Shown: positions 27,229 through 36,268 of the stretch, one piece after another | How the letters are laid out: each line of letters opens with the position of its first letter | How positions within the stretch are numbered: the first letter of the stretch is position 1 | Source of the DNA: Prolixibacteraceae bacterium | Lineage (GTDB): Bacteria > Bacteroidota > Bacteroidia > Bacteroidales > Prolixibacteraceae | Direction: 5' to 3' | Length of the DNA: 52,852 nt | Assembly (NCBI GenBank): GCA_019459525.1 | Contig: JAIBEY010000023.1 | Location: forward strand, 1 to 52,852 | Made by a program: the position numbers and the translations under genes | The notes under the pieces: generated by a model | Database searches by the model: none | The model's input: the letters and a program-made list of their open reading frames with translations, nothing else | What the model was told of the DNA's origin: nothing

Positions 27229-27891
27229 ATGATACGCACTTTTTTTATTAATCTGGCAATTTTGGTTGTTGGAATTCTGTTTTTTACATCGATGGTGCTC
27301 TTTGCAATTCCTGCACTTCAGGAATCGACTGTGGTTTTACCCGGGATAGCCCAAGGGGAATCTGGCAGCGGAGACGGCACTGTTAACCAGGCATCTCTTG
27401 AGAAAGATATCAGCAAACTTCAGGCTAAGCTGGATAAACTTACACCTGCTGATGCATACATTATTATAAACACTTCAGAGAATCATTTCTATTTATACAA
27501 AGGGAAACAACTGATTCGTCAAGGGCTGTGTTCAACAGGAAAAAATGAGCGCTTGGTTTCCGAAGAGCGCAATAAAGAATATGTGTTTTATACTCCGCAA
27601 GGGGTAAAAACGGTTAAGGGGAAACAAAAAAATCCGGTTTGGGCAAAACCCAACTGGGCTTTTATTGAAGAAGGATTACCCATACCACCTCCCGGAGATC
27701 CCTCTCGTTTTGAATCCGGAACATTAGGAGCTTATAAACTTACACTTGGCGATGGGTACATGATTCACGGTACCATTTACAAGCGATTTATAGGCCAAAG
27801 CGTTACTCATGGCTGTGTTCGGTTGCTTGATGAGGATTTGGAAGCCGTTTACAATGCATTGCAAGTTGGTTCAAAAGTTTATATTTACTAG
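27229..27891 (+). CDS. L,D-transpeptidase
   Basis: Second YkuD-type transpeptidase, 220 residues, with an N-terminal membrane segment (about 5-28) and the catalytic motif MIHGTIYKRFIGQSVTHGCVRL (H194, C196 in the HGC triad). It lacks the helical middle domain of its neighbour and has a short Gln/Lys coiled linker. It lies 52 bp downstream of the first transpeptidase and its stop is 1 bp before the next ATG, so the three genes form an operon. Which crosslink each enzyme forms cannot be told from the sequence. Confidence 0.9.
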   Translation: MIRTFFINLAILVVGILFFTSMVLFAIPALQESTVVLPGIAQGESGSGDGTVNQASLEKDISKLQAKLDKLTPADAYIIINTSENHFYLYKGKQLIRQGLCSTGKNERLVSEERNKEYVFYTPQGVKTVKGKQKNPVWAKPNWAFIEEGLPIPPPGDPSRFESGTLGAYKLTLGDGYMIHGTIYKRFIGQSVTHGCVRLLDEDLEAVYNALQVGSKVYIY

Positions 27892-27892
27892 T

Positions 27893-28699
27893 ATGAAGGA
27901 TCATTCAGATGAAGGCTTTGATAGCCTGTTCGAGAAGAAAAAAAGAAGTGGTGCAAAACTTTTTGCAATTCTATTTTTTGGAATTATTATCGTATCAACT
28001 TCTGTTTATACTTATTTGTCGGTTGGAGTCGTTCGGGATCGTATGTTGGTGGCAAAATCTCAGGTTGAAGGTGCCGCCCCGGTAGATCCTTCTTTAATCG
28101 ACCTAATGAAAGAAAAAGCCTGGGTTGAATCACGTCTTAAAATGGCGGCAGGCGACTCGGTTGGACTGTCGATTGATTTGGAACAACATACCATTCAACT
28201 GGAGCTGAAAGGTGTTGTGGTCATGAATTCGAAGATTCGGGATTTTTCCACTTCAGGTTTCTTTAAACGTATGGATGGAAATGTTTATTTTGCCATGTTT
28301 GGAAGTCCGCTTACCATACAAAAATTTGAATCCTCCATCGAAAAGAATCCATTTAAAGTGGTGATAGCTCCTAAAAATGAGGCTGAGGCCGAAGCTGCTG
28401 TAACTAAAAAGGATTCGATCCCGGATGAGAACGTTTTCTGGACAGTGAAACTGGATCGTGATTTTGAATTGAATATCCAGGGAATCGACTCCGTAGCCGA
28501 ATCGCAATCAAAATACAAACTGGGAAAAGGATTCGAATTTAAAAGGAATCTGAAAAACATTGTTAATTCATTTGAGCATATTGTCAAATTTAAAAAGCCA
28601 ACCTATACTCCTGAAATATTGATTAGTATTCCGGAAAATGAGGCTAAAGCCATTTTAAGAGCATTACCACGAAATGCTTCGGTAACTATTCGGATATAA
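27893..28699 (+). CDS. Membrane-anchored protein of unknown function in the L,D-transpeptidase operon
   Basis: No recognised family. I start at the ATG at 27893 (268 residues), 1 bp after the preceding stop; an upstream in-frame ATG at 27809 lies inside the transpeptidase gene. A short acidic and basic cytoplasmic part is followed by one membrane helix (about 20-43), then a periplasmic domain rich in beta strands with segments VGLSIDLEQHTIQLELKGVV and a second, partly similar VKLDRDFELNIQGID. It lacks the HGC catalytic motif. Coupling to the transpeptidase suggests a partner or regulator of that enzyme. Confidence 0.75.
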   Translation: MKDHSDEGFDSLFEKKKRSGAKLFAILFFGIIIVSTSVYTYLSVGVVRDRMLVAKSQVEGAAPVDPSLIDLMKEKAWVESRLKMAAGDSVGLSIDLEQHTIQLELKGVVVMNSKIRDFSTSGFFKRMDGNVYFAMFGSPLTIQKFESSIEKNPFKVVIAPKNEAEAEAAVTKKDSIPDENVFWTVKLDRDFELNIQGIDSVAESQSKYKLGKGFEFKRNLKNIVNSFEHIVKFKKPTYTPEILISIPENEAKAILRALPRNASVTIRI

Positions 28700-28722
28700 A
28701 TCAGCGAATTGTTCAACATACG

Positions 28723-28767
28723 AAAAACGGGAAAAGCATTGTGAAATGCTTTTCCCGTTTTTTTTGT
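28723..28767 (+). terminator. Strong terminator of the L,D-transpeptidase operon
   Basis: AACGGGAAAAGCATT pairs perfectly with AATGCTTTTCCCGTT around a 4-base loop, followed by eight T residues. Confidence 0.92.
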
Positions 28768-28780
28768 AGTTTCAATTCAA

Positions 28781-28895
28781 TGTCGTTTAGTTAAGAAAAC
28801 AAACTATAAAAGATCGTCATTGCGAGGAACGAAGTAATCTGTAACTTAATAGATTGCTTCACTTCGTTCGCAATGACGACCTAAACTAAACGACA
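28781..28895. repeat. Nested inverted repeat (CGTCATTGCGAGGAACGAAGT type)
   Basis: Outer arms TGTCGTTTAGTT (28781-28792) and AACTAAACGACA (28884-28895) are perfect. Inside, GTCATTGCGAGGAACGAAGT..AATCT (28816-28840) pairs with 28851-28880. The core CGTCATTGCGAGGAACGAAG is, from memory, a short palindromic repeat seen between genes in many unrelated bacteria. It has no coding capacity and sits directly after the terminator. Confidence 0.75.
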
Positions 28896-28991
28896 CTGAG
28901 TTTCAATTTGTAAATTCCCCGATAAGTTATCAAAAGCAGCTTTTTATTCTGGAAATGATTAGTTTCGGGGACTGTTTGATACAAATGAAAT

Positions 28992-29564
28992 ATGGAACGA
29001 AAACCTGAAATTTCCGGTTTTATTTTGGCTGGTGGTAAAAGTAGCCGAATGGGAACCAATAAAGCACTTTTGACCTTTCGAAATGAGCCTCTGTTAAAAC
29101 ACATGGCGAATTTAATTGAACCGTTTTGCAGCAGCATTGCCATTAGCGGAGCGCATACTGATTACCATGAATTTGGCATTAACATGGTTCCTGATCAGTA
29201 TTCAGATTGTGGCCCTATTGCTGGAATTTATTCATCATTACAGTATTCTCAAACTGATTGGAACCTGTTGGTAAGTGTTGATGCTCCTTTCGTAAATGAA
29301 GAATTATTCCGGTATCTGCTAGCAAATATTGGAAACTCCGATTGTATCATTCCGAAGCATACTTCAGGAGTTGAACCGTTGGTTGGCCTATATCACAAAA
29401 ACATATGGCCGGTTATTAACGGAATGATAGAGGATGGAGACTTTAAGCTGATGAATTTACTGTTAAAACTAAATACACGATTTTTGGATTGTGATGAACT
29501 GATCAAAAAATATCCCCGCTTATTTCTGAATATCAATCGTATGGAAGACTATCTTTCCATCTGA
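28992..29564 (+). CDS. mobA: Molybdenum cofactor guanylyltransferase
   Basis: Attaches GMP to molybdopterin to give the bis-MGD cofactor. The N-terminal nucleotide-binding motif GFILAGGKSSRMGTNKALL, the Mg/GTP segment SVDAPFVNEELF and the GVEPLVGLYHK stretch are typical of MobA (190 residues). It stands alone here, but the window also contains a bis-MGD enzyme of the DMSO-reductase family at 46546-48792 that would need its product. Confidence 0.9.
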   Translation: MERKPEISGFILAGGKSSRMGTNKALLTFRNEPLLKHMANLIEPFCSSIAISGAHTDYHEFGINMVPDQYSDCGPIAGIYSSLQYSQTDWNLLVSVDAPFVNEELFRYLLANIGNSDCIIPKHTSGVEPLVGLYHKNIWPVINGMIEDGDFKLMNLLLKLNTRFLDCDELIKKYPRLFLNINRMEDYLSI

Positions 29565-29625
29565 ATAAATAATTATAATGCCCGGATTCTATTTCGTTTC
29601 GCGGGATAATGAAGAATGCTTTTAG

Positions 29626-29633
29626 TACTTTTG
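29626..29633 (+). promoter_or_regulatory. Putative -7 element for the M48 peptidase gene
   Basis: TACTTTTG matches TAnnTTTG, 16 bp before the ATG. Confidence 0.4.
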
Positions 29634-29649
29634 AAAAAAGAAAAATTGA

Positions 29650-30885
29650 ATGTCACAGGTTTTATTTTATATCATTATTGGCCTTTTAGTGGCCGATTTT
29701 ATTTTTGAACGAATTCTGGAATACCTGAATTCGACGCAGTGGAGTGATCAACTTCCGGAGGAAGTAAAAGACATTTATGACGATGAAAAGTACCGGCAGC
29801 AACAGGCTTATGAGAAGGTAAACTTCCGGTTTTCGCTGGTTAGTTCCTCGTTCAGTTTTGTGGTAATGTTGCTGATGTTTTTACTTGCCGGATTTGCTTG
29901 GGTAAACAGCCTGGCTCTTTCTGTTTCAGTCCATCCGATTCTGACGGCATTGGTATTTTTTGGAATTTTAATGTTGGTTTCTGATTTGATTAATACGCCA
30001 TTTTCGATTTACGATACCTTTGTTATTGAAGAAAAATTTGGCTTCAACAAAACCACCCCAAAAACTTTTGTACTCGATAAATTCAAAGGATACCTGTTGG
30101 GAGCAATTATTGGCGGCAGCCTTCTAGCTTTGATTATTTACCTGTACCAACTCACCACCACTAGTTTCTGGATTTATGCATGGTTGGTTATCAGCGGATT
30201 TTCAGTATTTATGGTGCTGTTTTATTCCAATCTGATTGTTCCGCTGTTTAATAAGCAAACCCCGCTTCCTGAAGGTGAACTGAAATCGGCTATTGAAAAT
30301 TTTGCAGCTAAAGCGGGTTTCAAACTCGACAATATCTATGTGATTGACGGGTCGAAACGCTCGACCAAGGCAAATGCCTACTTTACCGGCTTTGGCGCAA
30401 AAAAACGGGTTGTTTTATACGATACGCTGATCAATGATATGACCAGGAACGAGCTTGTTGCTGTGTTGGCCCACGAAATAGGGCATTATAAAAAGCATCA
30501 TGTACTTTGGAGCTTGCTGCTAGGCATTTTGCAAACCGGGATCGTTTTATTCATTTTTTCACTTTTTGTTGGAAGTCCCGACCTTTCAGCCGCCCTGGGA
30601 GTTGAAACGCCCAGTTTCCATATCGGTTTAATCGCTTTTGGGATTCTGTATTCACCAATTTCGATGATTACCGGATTAGCTATGAATATCTTTTCCAGAA
30701 AAAACGAATATCAGGCCGATGCTTTTGCGGCACAATATTTTAGTGGCGAAGAACTCGCTTCAGCGTTGAAAAAGCTTTCAGTTAAAAATCTGAGCAACCT
30801 CCGTCCACATCCGGCATACGTGTTTTTTCATTATTCACATCCAACACTATTACAACGGCTAAACGCATTAAAATCAATTAAATAA
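29650..30885 (+). CDS. M48-family (Ste24/CAAX protease-like) membrane metalloprotease
   Basis: Integral-membrane zinc protease, 411 residues, with several membrane helices before and after the catalytic site. The zinc motif is HEIGH (275-279) in AVLAHEIGHYKKHH, and the third ligand lies in NEYQADAFAAQ. The N-terminal sequence and the VIDGSKRSTKANAYFTGFG segment resemble Ste24-type proteases, which process or degrade membrane proteins. It precedes cinA by 80 bp on the same strand. Confidence 0.92.
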   Translation: MSQVLFYIIIGLLVADFIFERILEYLNSTQWSDQLPEEVKDIYDDEKYRQQQAYEKVNFRFSLVSSSFSFVVMLLMFLLAGFAWVNSLALSVSVHPILTALVFFGILMLVSDLINTPFSIYDTFVIEEKFGFNKTTPKTFVLDKFKGYLLGAIIGGSLLALIIYLYQLTTTSFWIYAWLVISGFSVFMVLFYSNLIVPLFNKQTPLPEGELKSAIENFAAKAGFKLDNIYVIDGSKRSTKANAYFTGFGAKKRVVLYDTLINDMTRNELVAVLAHEIGHYKKHHVLWSLLLGILQTGIVLFIFSLFVGSPDLSAALGVETPSFHIGLIAFGILYSPISMITGLAMNIFSRKNEYQADAFAAQYFSGEELASALKKLSVKNLSNLRPHPAYVFFHYSHPTLLQRLNALKSIK

Positions 30886-30886
30886 C

Positions 30887-30920
30887 CAATATCCAATTTC
30901 GAATATCCAATATTGAAAAT
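30887..30920. repeat. Interspersed AT-rich repeat, copy 1
   Basis: CCAATATCCAATTTCGA followed by ATATCCAATATTGAA. A near-identical inverted copy lies at 50319-50355. The following 40 bp (TTGGAATTTGGAATTTGAAACTTGAGAC) are tandem-like TTGGAATT/TTGAAACTT words, also echoed at 51181-51290. Confidence 0.65.
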
Positions 30921-30965
30921 TGAAACAAACTTGGAATTTGGAATTTGAAACTTGAGACTAAAAAA

Positions 30966-32222
30966 ATGAAAGCAGAACTAATTACGATAGGCGACGAAAT
31001 ATTAATCGGGCAAATTGTTGATACCAATTCGGCCTGGATGGGCAAACAGCTCAATTTGCATGGCATCGAAGTTTATCAGGTCACCTCGATTCACGACGAT
31101 CGCCACCACATTTTGACAGCTTTGGCCAATGCCGAAAAAAATGCTGATTTGGTGCTGATTACCGGTGGCCTGGGCCCAACCAAAGACGATATTACCAAAA
31201 CGTGCCTGTGCGAATATTTTAATACCGAACTGGTCTTTCATCCTGAAGTTCTGGAGCATGTTCAATCACTTTTGTCGTCCAGGAACGTGGTCATTAATCA
31301 GTTGAACCGCGATCAGGCCCTGCTTCCGGCAAGCTGCACGGTACTGCACAATTCTGCCGGAACGGCTTCGGGAATGTGGTTCGAACATAACAATACCATT
31401 TTTGTATCCATGCCTGGCGTGCCTTTCGAAATGGAAGCCATCATGACAGAAGAAGTTTTTCCAAGATTGATCAAACTCGGAATTATGCAGTCGATTGTGC
31501 ATAAAACCGTCCTGACCATCGGTTTACCAGAATCGATGTTAGCCGAAAAAATTGAACATTGGGAAAATGATTTGCCTCCATTCATCAAACTGGCCTACCT
31601 GCCCAGTCCTATGATGGTACGTCTCCGGTTGAGTGGTTACGGATCTAACGAAACCCTGATTCAGGATGAAATCGATCGCCAGGTAAAAGGGTTGTTAACG
31701 ATCATTCCTGACTATGTTTTTGGTTTCGACGATGAAAATATGGGTATTGTTATTGGCCGGATGTTGGAAAAATCTGGTCAAACCATGGCAGTAGCTGAAA
31801 GTTGTACCGGAGGCAGCATTGCGCAGTTTATGACCTCCAATCCAGGAGGTTCGGCTTATTTTAACGGTGGCATAGTTGCGTATTCCAACGAAATAAAAAA
31901 CAAACTACTCAACGTTCCGATGGAATTGATTCAAACACACGGTGCCGTGAGCCAACAAGTTGCAGAAGCGATGGCGCTTGGTGCCCAAAATGCGCTAAAT
32001 GCGACTTACTCCATCGCTACCACCGGAATTGCCGGACCCGATGGCGGATCGGTAGAAAAACCAGTTGGTACAGTCTGGATCGCAGTTGCCGGTCCTTCAG
32101 GAGTGAAAAGTAAAATGTTCTGTTTTAAGCACAATCGCGAACGAAATATAATACGGACCACACATACTGCGTTAAATCTATTACGCACATTCATTTTAAC
32201 CGATAATTCAGCCTCAAAATGA
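30966..32222 (+). CDS. cinA: CinA-like nicotinamide mononucleotide deamidase-related protein
   Basis: Two-domain protein of 418 residues: an N-terminal MoaB/MoCF-like COG1058 domain (ELITIGDEILIGQIVDTNSA, ITGGLGPTKDD) and a C-terminal PncC-type domain (AVAESCTGGSIAQFM, GGIVAYSNEIKNKLL, TGIAGPDGGS) that deamidates NMN. Together they act in pyridine-nucleotide repair and recycling. I start at ATG 30966; an earlier in-frame start at 30945 adds seven residues before the conserved beginning. It overlaps the AsmA-like gene by 4 bp (ATGA). Confidence 0.95.
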   Translation: MKAELITIGDEILIGQIVDTNSAWMGKQLNLHGIEVYQVTSIHDDRHHILTALANAEKNADLVLITGGLGPTKDDITKTCLCEYFNTELVFHPEVLEHVQSLLSSRNVVINQLNRDQALLPASCTVLHNSAGTASGMWFEHNNTIFVSMPGVPFEMEAIMTEEVFPRLIKLGIMQSIVHKTVLTIGLPESMLAEKIEHWENDLPPFIKLAYLPSPMMVRLRLSGYGSNETLIQDEIDRQVKGLLTIIPDYVFGFDDENMGIVIGRMLEKSGQTMAVAESCTGGSIAQFMTSNPGGSAYFNGGIVAYSNEIKNKLLNVPMELIQTHGAVSQQVAEAMALGAQNALNATYSIATTGIAGPDGGSVEKPVGTVWIAVAGPSGVKSKMFCFKHNRERNIIRTTHTALNLLRTFILTDNSASK

Positions 32223-34735
32223 AACGGAAAATAGGAATCTTCATAGGAATCATGGTCTTGATTATTTTTGTATTAGCAGCATTGCCGTTTTTGTACAAAG
32301 ACAAACTGTTAGAAAAAGTAAAAACGGCCATCAACCGGCAAATCAATGCAAAAGTCGATTTTGCGGCGTTTAAATTGTCCGTCTTTTCTGAATTTCCCAA
32401 GGTGAAAATGGAAATTCAGGGACTTACCGTTATCGGGATCAATGAATTCTCGAACGACACGGTACTTTCCGCAAGTTCTATCTCCACCAATATTTCGATC
32501 ATGGAAATGATTCGTGGTGAAGACCTTGAACTAAAAGTACTGAACATTGACAACCCAAAAATAAGTTTAGTGGTTAACCCATCGGGAGCCGCAAATTGGA
32601 ACATTGCCAAGACCAGCGAAACAGCCACTTCAGCTTCCCCGGAAATTGCCGGAACCAGCGATGTTTTCAAAATGAAGCTGAATGATATTCAGGTAAATAA
32701 CCTGAACCTGCTGTATGATGACCGGCAAATGCCTATGAAGATGTGGGTAAAAAATACCAATCTGAGTTCGACCGGAGAAGTGGCTGGAACACTGACCACT
32801 TTTGACATGAAAGCCGAAGCTGCTGAATTTATTTTCGAATACGATTCCGTTCAGTACATCTCGAAAACCCGGCTCAAGGCAGAAACTTTACTGAAAGTGG
32901 ATTACGACAAAATGAATTTTGCTTTCGACCAGGGAAAACTGTGGATTAATAATTTGCCTTTGGAAGTAAATGGTTCGTTTGCGATGCCAACCGATAGTAT
33001 GTTTTTTGATCTGGCTTTCCGGAGCGAAAAAAGCGATTTTGCAACGATTCTGGCATTGGTACCCGCCGACTACCAGAAATACCTTGAAAAAGCCACAATT
33101 ACCGGTTCTGCTGAATTTAAGGGTTCGGTAAAAGGTTTGTATTACAACGAAATTTATCCGGCAATTGACATTTTACTAGCTGCCAGCAACGCCAGTTTCA
33201 AGTATCAGGATTTGCCTGAAAGTGTTCAGGATATTCAGGTTTCTGCCCAAATTACCAAACCCGAAGGTGACCTGAATTTGCTGAAAGTGAATGTAGAAAA
33301 AGCTCACGCTTCGATAAAAAATAACCCGGTTGATTTGCGTTTGTTACTCAGTGAACTAATGACCGACCCGAACATTGACGCATCGTTTTCGGGAACCATC
33401 GATTTTGCTTCGCTCAAACAAGCTATTCCAGTTGACAGTTTGGATATTACCGGAATCCTGAAGGCTAAAATGCAGTTGGCCGGAAGAATGTCTTCCATCG
33501 AAAAACAGGAATACGAGAAGTTTCAATCGAACGGCGAGGCAACCATTCAGAATTTCAGGATCGAAAGCAATCAACTGACCAAACCGGTTGAAATTAGCCA
33601 GGGACAAATAAAGGCAAATACCAAACAAATCAATATCGAAAAATTTGACGGGAAGATTGGCCAAAGTGACTTCTCCCTTCGCGGCGTGGTGAGCAATTAC
33701 CTGGCTTATGCTTTTAAAAATGGCGTTTTAAAAGGCGACTTCAATCTGAAATCCGGTTTTATGAATTTCTCTGAATTGTCGAACATTCAGAAACCAGCGA
33801 AAAAAACGACAGAACCACAAGCTGAAACAAAAGCTGTACCTTCAACTCCGACGGATTCTGTGACAGCTTTTCAGGTTCCGGAGAAGCTTGATTTAAGTTT
33901 TCAGTCGGTGATTCAAAAAGCAGTTTACGATAATATGCCAATCAGCAACATCAACGGACTGGTTAAGGTAAAAGATCAGAAAATGGACCTGACCAATTTA
34001 ACTATGGAAATGCTAAAGGGAAAACTGGCGATTAATGGCTCGTACACCAGTAATAAAGCGAATAAGCCGCTTTTCGATTTTAAACTGAACATGGAAAACA
34101 TCGATATCCCAACGGCTTATCAATCACTCAGTACGTTCAGGCATTACCTGCCCATTGCCGCCAAAAGTCAGGGAAAAATTTCCACACAATTTGGCCTTTC
34201 CGGGGTGATGAACGAGAAAATGAATATTGTACCAATCAGTCTTAATGGTTTGGGTGTATTAAATACTCAAAATCTGATGATTATCGACTCTCCTGTTTTT
34301 GATCAGATTCGCGGAATCATCAAAAAGGAGAAACTTAAAAACGTAAAGATTGACGATTTCACGGCCAAATTCCAGTTCGAAAACGGACAATTGAAACTGA
34401 ACCCGTTTAAAACTACGGTGGCCGATCAGCAAACAACTATTTACGGAAGTCTGTCGGCCGCACGCGAAATAAACCTGAATATGGATTTTGTGGTGAACCG
34501 CGAGGATTTAGGCGCTGACATTAACAAAGGTCTGGATATTTTACCGGGTTCGCAAAATATAAAAATGGTTGACGCTTCGGTGATCCTGAAAGGCCAGCTT
34601 ACCAAACCAGAGGTTTCGCTCGATTTAAGCAAAGCCCGCAAACAGATTGAACAGGAAGTAAAAAAAGCTTCGGTAGAAGAGATTAAAGGTTCGGTTAAAA
34701 AGATTGGCGACGAACTGAAAAAGCTGTTTAAGTAA
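32219..34735 (+). CDS. AsmA family protein
   Basis: Large envelope protein (838 residues) with one N-terminal membrane helix (about 5-26) and a long beta-rich periplasmic part. The N-terminal AsmA segment (KVKTAINRQINAKVDFAAFKLSVF) and the C-terminal AsmA_2 segment (near 680-800, with VADQQTTIYGSL and INLNMDF) place it in the AsmA/TamB-like superfamily of bridge proteins thought to move lipids between membranes. A Pro/Thr-rich linker (about 525-545) divides it. It overlaps cinA, so the pair is translationally coupled. Confidence 0.88.
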   Translation: MKRKIGIFIGIMVLIIFVLAALPFLYKDKLLEKVKTAINRQINAKVDFAAFKLSVFSEFPKVKMEIQGLTVIGINEFSNDTVLSASSISTNISIMEMIRGEDLELKVLNIDNPKISLVVNPSGAANWNIAKTSETATSASPEIAGTSDVFKMKLNDIQVNNLNLLYDDRQMPMKMWVKNTNLSSTGEVAGTLTTFDMKAEAAEFIFEYDSVQYISKTRLKAETLLKVDYDKMNFAFDQGKLWINNLPLEVNGSFAMPTDSMFFDLAFRSEKSDFATILALVPADYQKYLEKATITGSAEFKGSVKGLYYNEIYPAIDILLAASNASFKYQDLPESVQDIQVSAQITKPEGDLNLLKVNVEKAHASIKNNPVDLRLLLSELMTDPNIDASFSGTIDFASLKQAIPVDSLDITGILKAKMQLAGRMSSIEKQEYEKFQSNGEATIQNFRIESNQLTKPVEISQGQIKANTKQINIEKFDGKIGQSDFSLRGVVSNYLAYAFKNGVLKGDFNLKSGFMNFSELSNIQKPAKKTTEPQAETKAVPSTPTDSVTAFQVPEKLDLSFQSVIQKAVYDNMPISNINGLVKVKDQKMDLTNLTMEMLKGKLAINGSYTSNKANKPLFDFKLNMENIDIPTAYQSLSTFRHYLPIAAKSQGKISTQFGLSGVMNEKMNIVPISLNGLGVLNTQNLMIIDSPVFDQIRGIIKKEKLKNVKIDDFTAKFQFENGQLKLNPFKTTVADQQTTIYGSLSAAREINLNMDFVVNREDLGADINKGLDILPGSQNIKMVDASVILKGQLTKPEVSLDLSKARKQIEQEVKKASVEEIKGSVKKIGDELKKLFK

Positions 34736-34785
34736 TTACTTCAAAGCCATTTGTAGTCATTTGTTTCACGTCATTAATGGCCATT

Positions 34786-35949
34786 CTATTTCTTTAAGAA
34801 TGGCCAAATGCTCCACATGCCAGCAATAAAATAGGTGATTCCGGTAACCATCAGCGCGATTTGCAGGCTGAACGTATCGGTGAGGTATCCCAATGCGGGA
34901 CCAATGGCCGCAAAAATAATACGAATCTCAAAATTCCGAATTGAGAGGATGGTTGCCCTGACTTTGGAATCGGTGTATTGATTGATCTGATCTTTGAGCA
35001 CCGGAGTCGCAATTCCCCGAACCATGTAGAAACCAAACAGAATGGCAATTCCGGCCAGGCTAATTTCAACGGAAGTTAAAATAAAGCCAATCGAGATCAG
35101 AATAACAATCAGCAGCATTGTATTTTTATTTCCAAGCAGCCGCTCAATCCGGTACGAATACATCGAAAAAATGCCTGCCGAAAGATTGAGTAAAGTCCAT
35201 AGAATACCGAAAACAGAAACCGGTACGCCAGCTTCCTGAAAATAGGGCTGTACAAACCACGCATAAGTTAGGGTAGCGGCTCCGGTAAACGACGAAATCA
35301 ATATGGCGCTTCGCATCTCTTTCTGCTGATAGGTCAGCTTTACAATGGATAAAATCTCCTTCAGTTTTAAATGAATCCGTTCCTGAACGTGTTGGGGTTC
35401 TTTCAGGAAATAGGCTGCCGGAATGGCAATGGCTGCAATAACGATCTGGAAATAATAAGGTGTCCGTAAACTGATAGTAGCCAGCAAACCTCCGGCAACT
35501 CCGGCCAATGCCTCAGCAAAATTGCCCGCCGAGGTAATCCGACCTTCATATTTAATGTATTCGTCTTCTTTATTTTCAGCCTTTAACGAATCGTACAACA
35601 TGGCCGAATCGGCACCTGAAACAAAACTGAACCCAATACCCAAAACGATTTCAGCAACAACAAAACTGGCAAAAGCGGCTGAAAAACTGTAAATCAAAAT
35701 CCCAATTGTTCCCAATATGGCACCCAAAAGCAGAGTCCTGCGGCATCCCCAAACATCGGCCAGATAACCCGAAGGTAATTCGGTAGCCACCATGGCAATC
35801 GAGTAGATTGATTTCAGTAAAAAGATTTGCGACATGCTCAACCCGTTCTCCTGATAAAACAGAACAACGATTGGCATCACCAGATTAAACCATTTGGCCA
35901 CTTTAATCAGGTACAACTGGATTGTATTTTCCGGAAGGTTTTTCAACAT
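34786..35949 (-). CDS. MFS transporter
   Basis: Major facilitator superfamily protein, 387 residues, about 12 membrane helices. The loop between helices 2 and 3 has the typical GYLADVWGCRRTLLLG pattern (motif A). The substrate cannot be told; the sequence recalls multidrug or small-molecule exporters. It converges with the AsmA gene. A TAnnTTTG element lies just upstream of the ATG. Confidence 0.88.
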   Translation of the reverse strand: MLKNLPENTIQLYLIKVAKWFNLVMPIVVLFYQENGLSMSQIFLLKSIYSIAMVATELPSGYLADVWGCRRTLLLGAILGTIGILIYSFSAAFASFVVAEIVLGIGFSFVSGADSAMLYDSLKAENKEDEYIKYEGRITSAGNFAEALAGVAGGLLATISLRTPYYFQIVIAAIAIPAAYFLKEPQHVQERIHLKLKEILSIVKLTYQQKEMRSAILISSFTGAATLTYAWFVQPYFQEAGVPVSVFGILWTLLNLSAGIFSMYSYRIERLLGNKNTMLLIVILISIGFILTSVEISLAGIAILFGFYMVRGIATPVLKDQINQYTDSKVRATILSIRNFEIRIIFAAIGPALGYLTDTFSLQIALMVTGITYFIAGMWSIWPFLKK

Positions 35950-36268
35950 GGATTCCCTGCAAAAATAGGAATTCGAATTTACTTTACTGTATTTTTCACC
36001 TTGAACCCCTGAAATAGAAGGTTGAGTTCCCGATTTACCTATTCATTGCCTGAATTGGATTCTCATTGATATTTTTAGATTTTTTAATTTTAGTTATTGT
36101 AAAGTAATTCTATTTTATTAAAAAATTACAAAAAGATGCCCAAAATGATAAAATTCGAATTAAAATGATTAAAAAAGCTTCGAAATGATGATTCTGTTGC
36201 TATTTTTGTGACAAAAAATTGTATTATTTGATATTTCTGATTATTAACTAAAATAAAGGATTGAATTA
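35950..36268. other. AT-rich intergenic region between divergent MFS and asnA genes
   Basis: A stretch of about 320 bp with no coding potential. It holds candidate promoter elements for both flanking genes: CAAAAATA at 35960-35967 (TATTTTTG on the minus strand, for the transporter) and TATTTTTG at 36201-36208 for asnA. The rest is AT-rich without visible repeats. Confidence 0.6.
36201..36208 (+). promoter_or_regulatory. Putative -7 element for asnA
   Basis: TATTTTTG matches TAnnTTTG. A TTCG with an 18-bp spacer could stand for the -33 box. The ATG is 61 bp downstream. Confidence 0.5.

Noticed and set aside
34778-34806. TGGCCATTCT/AGAATGGCCA inverted repeat between the AsmA and MFS genes
   Set aside because: A good stem, but it overlaps the MFS stop codon and has no T-run on either side; kept out as a terminator.
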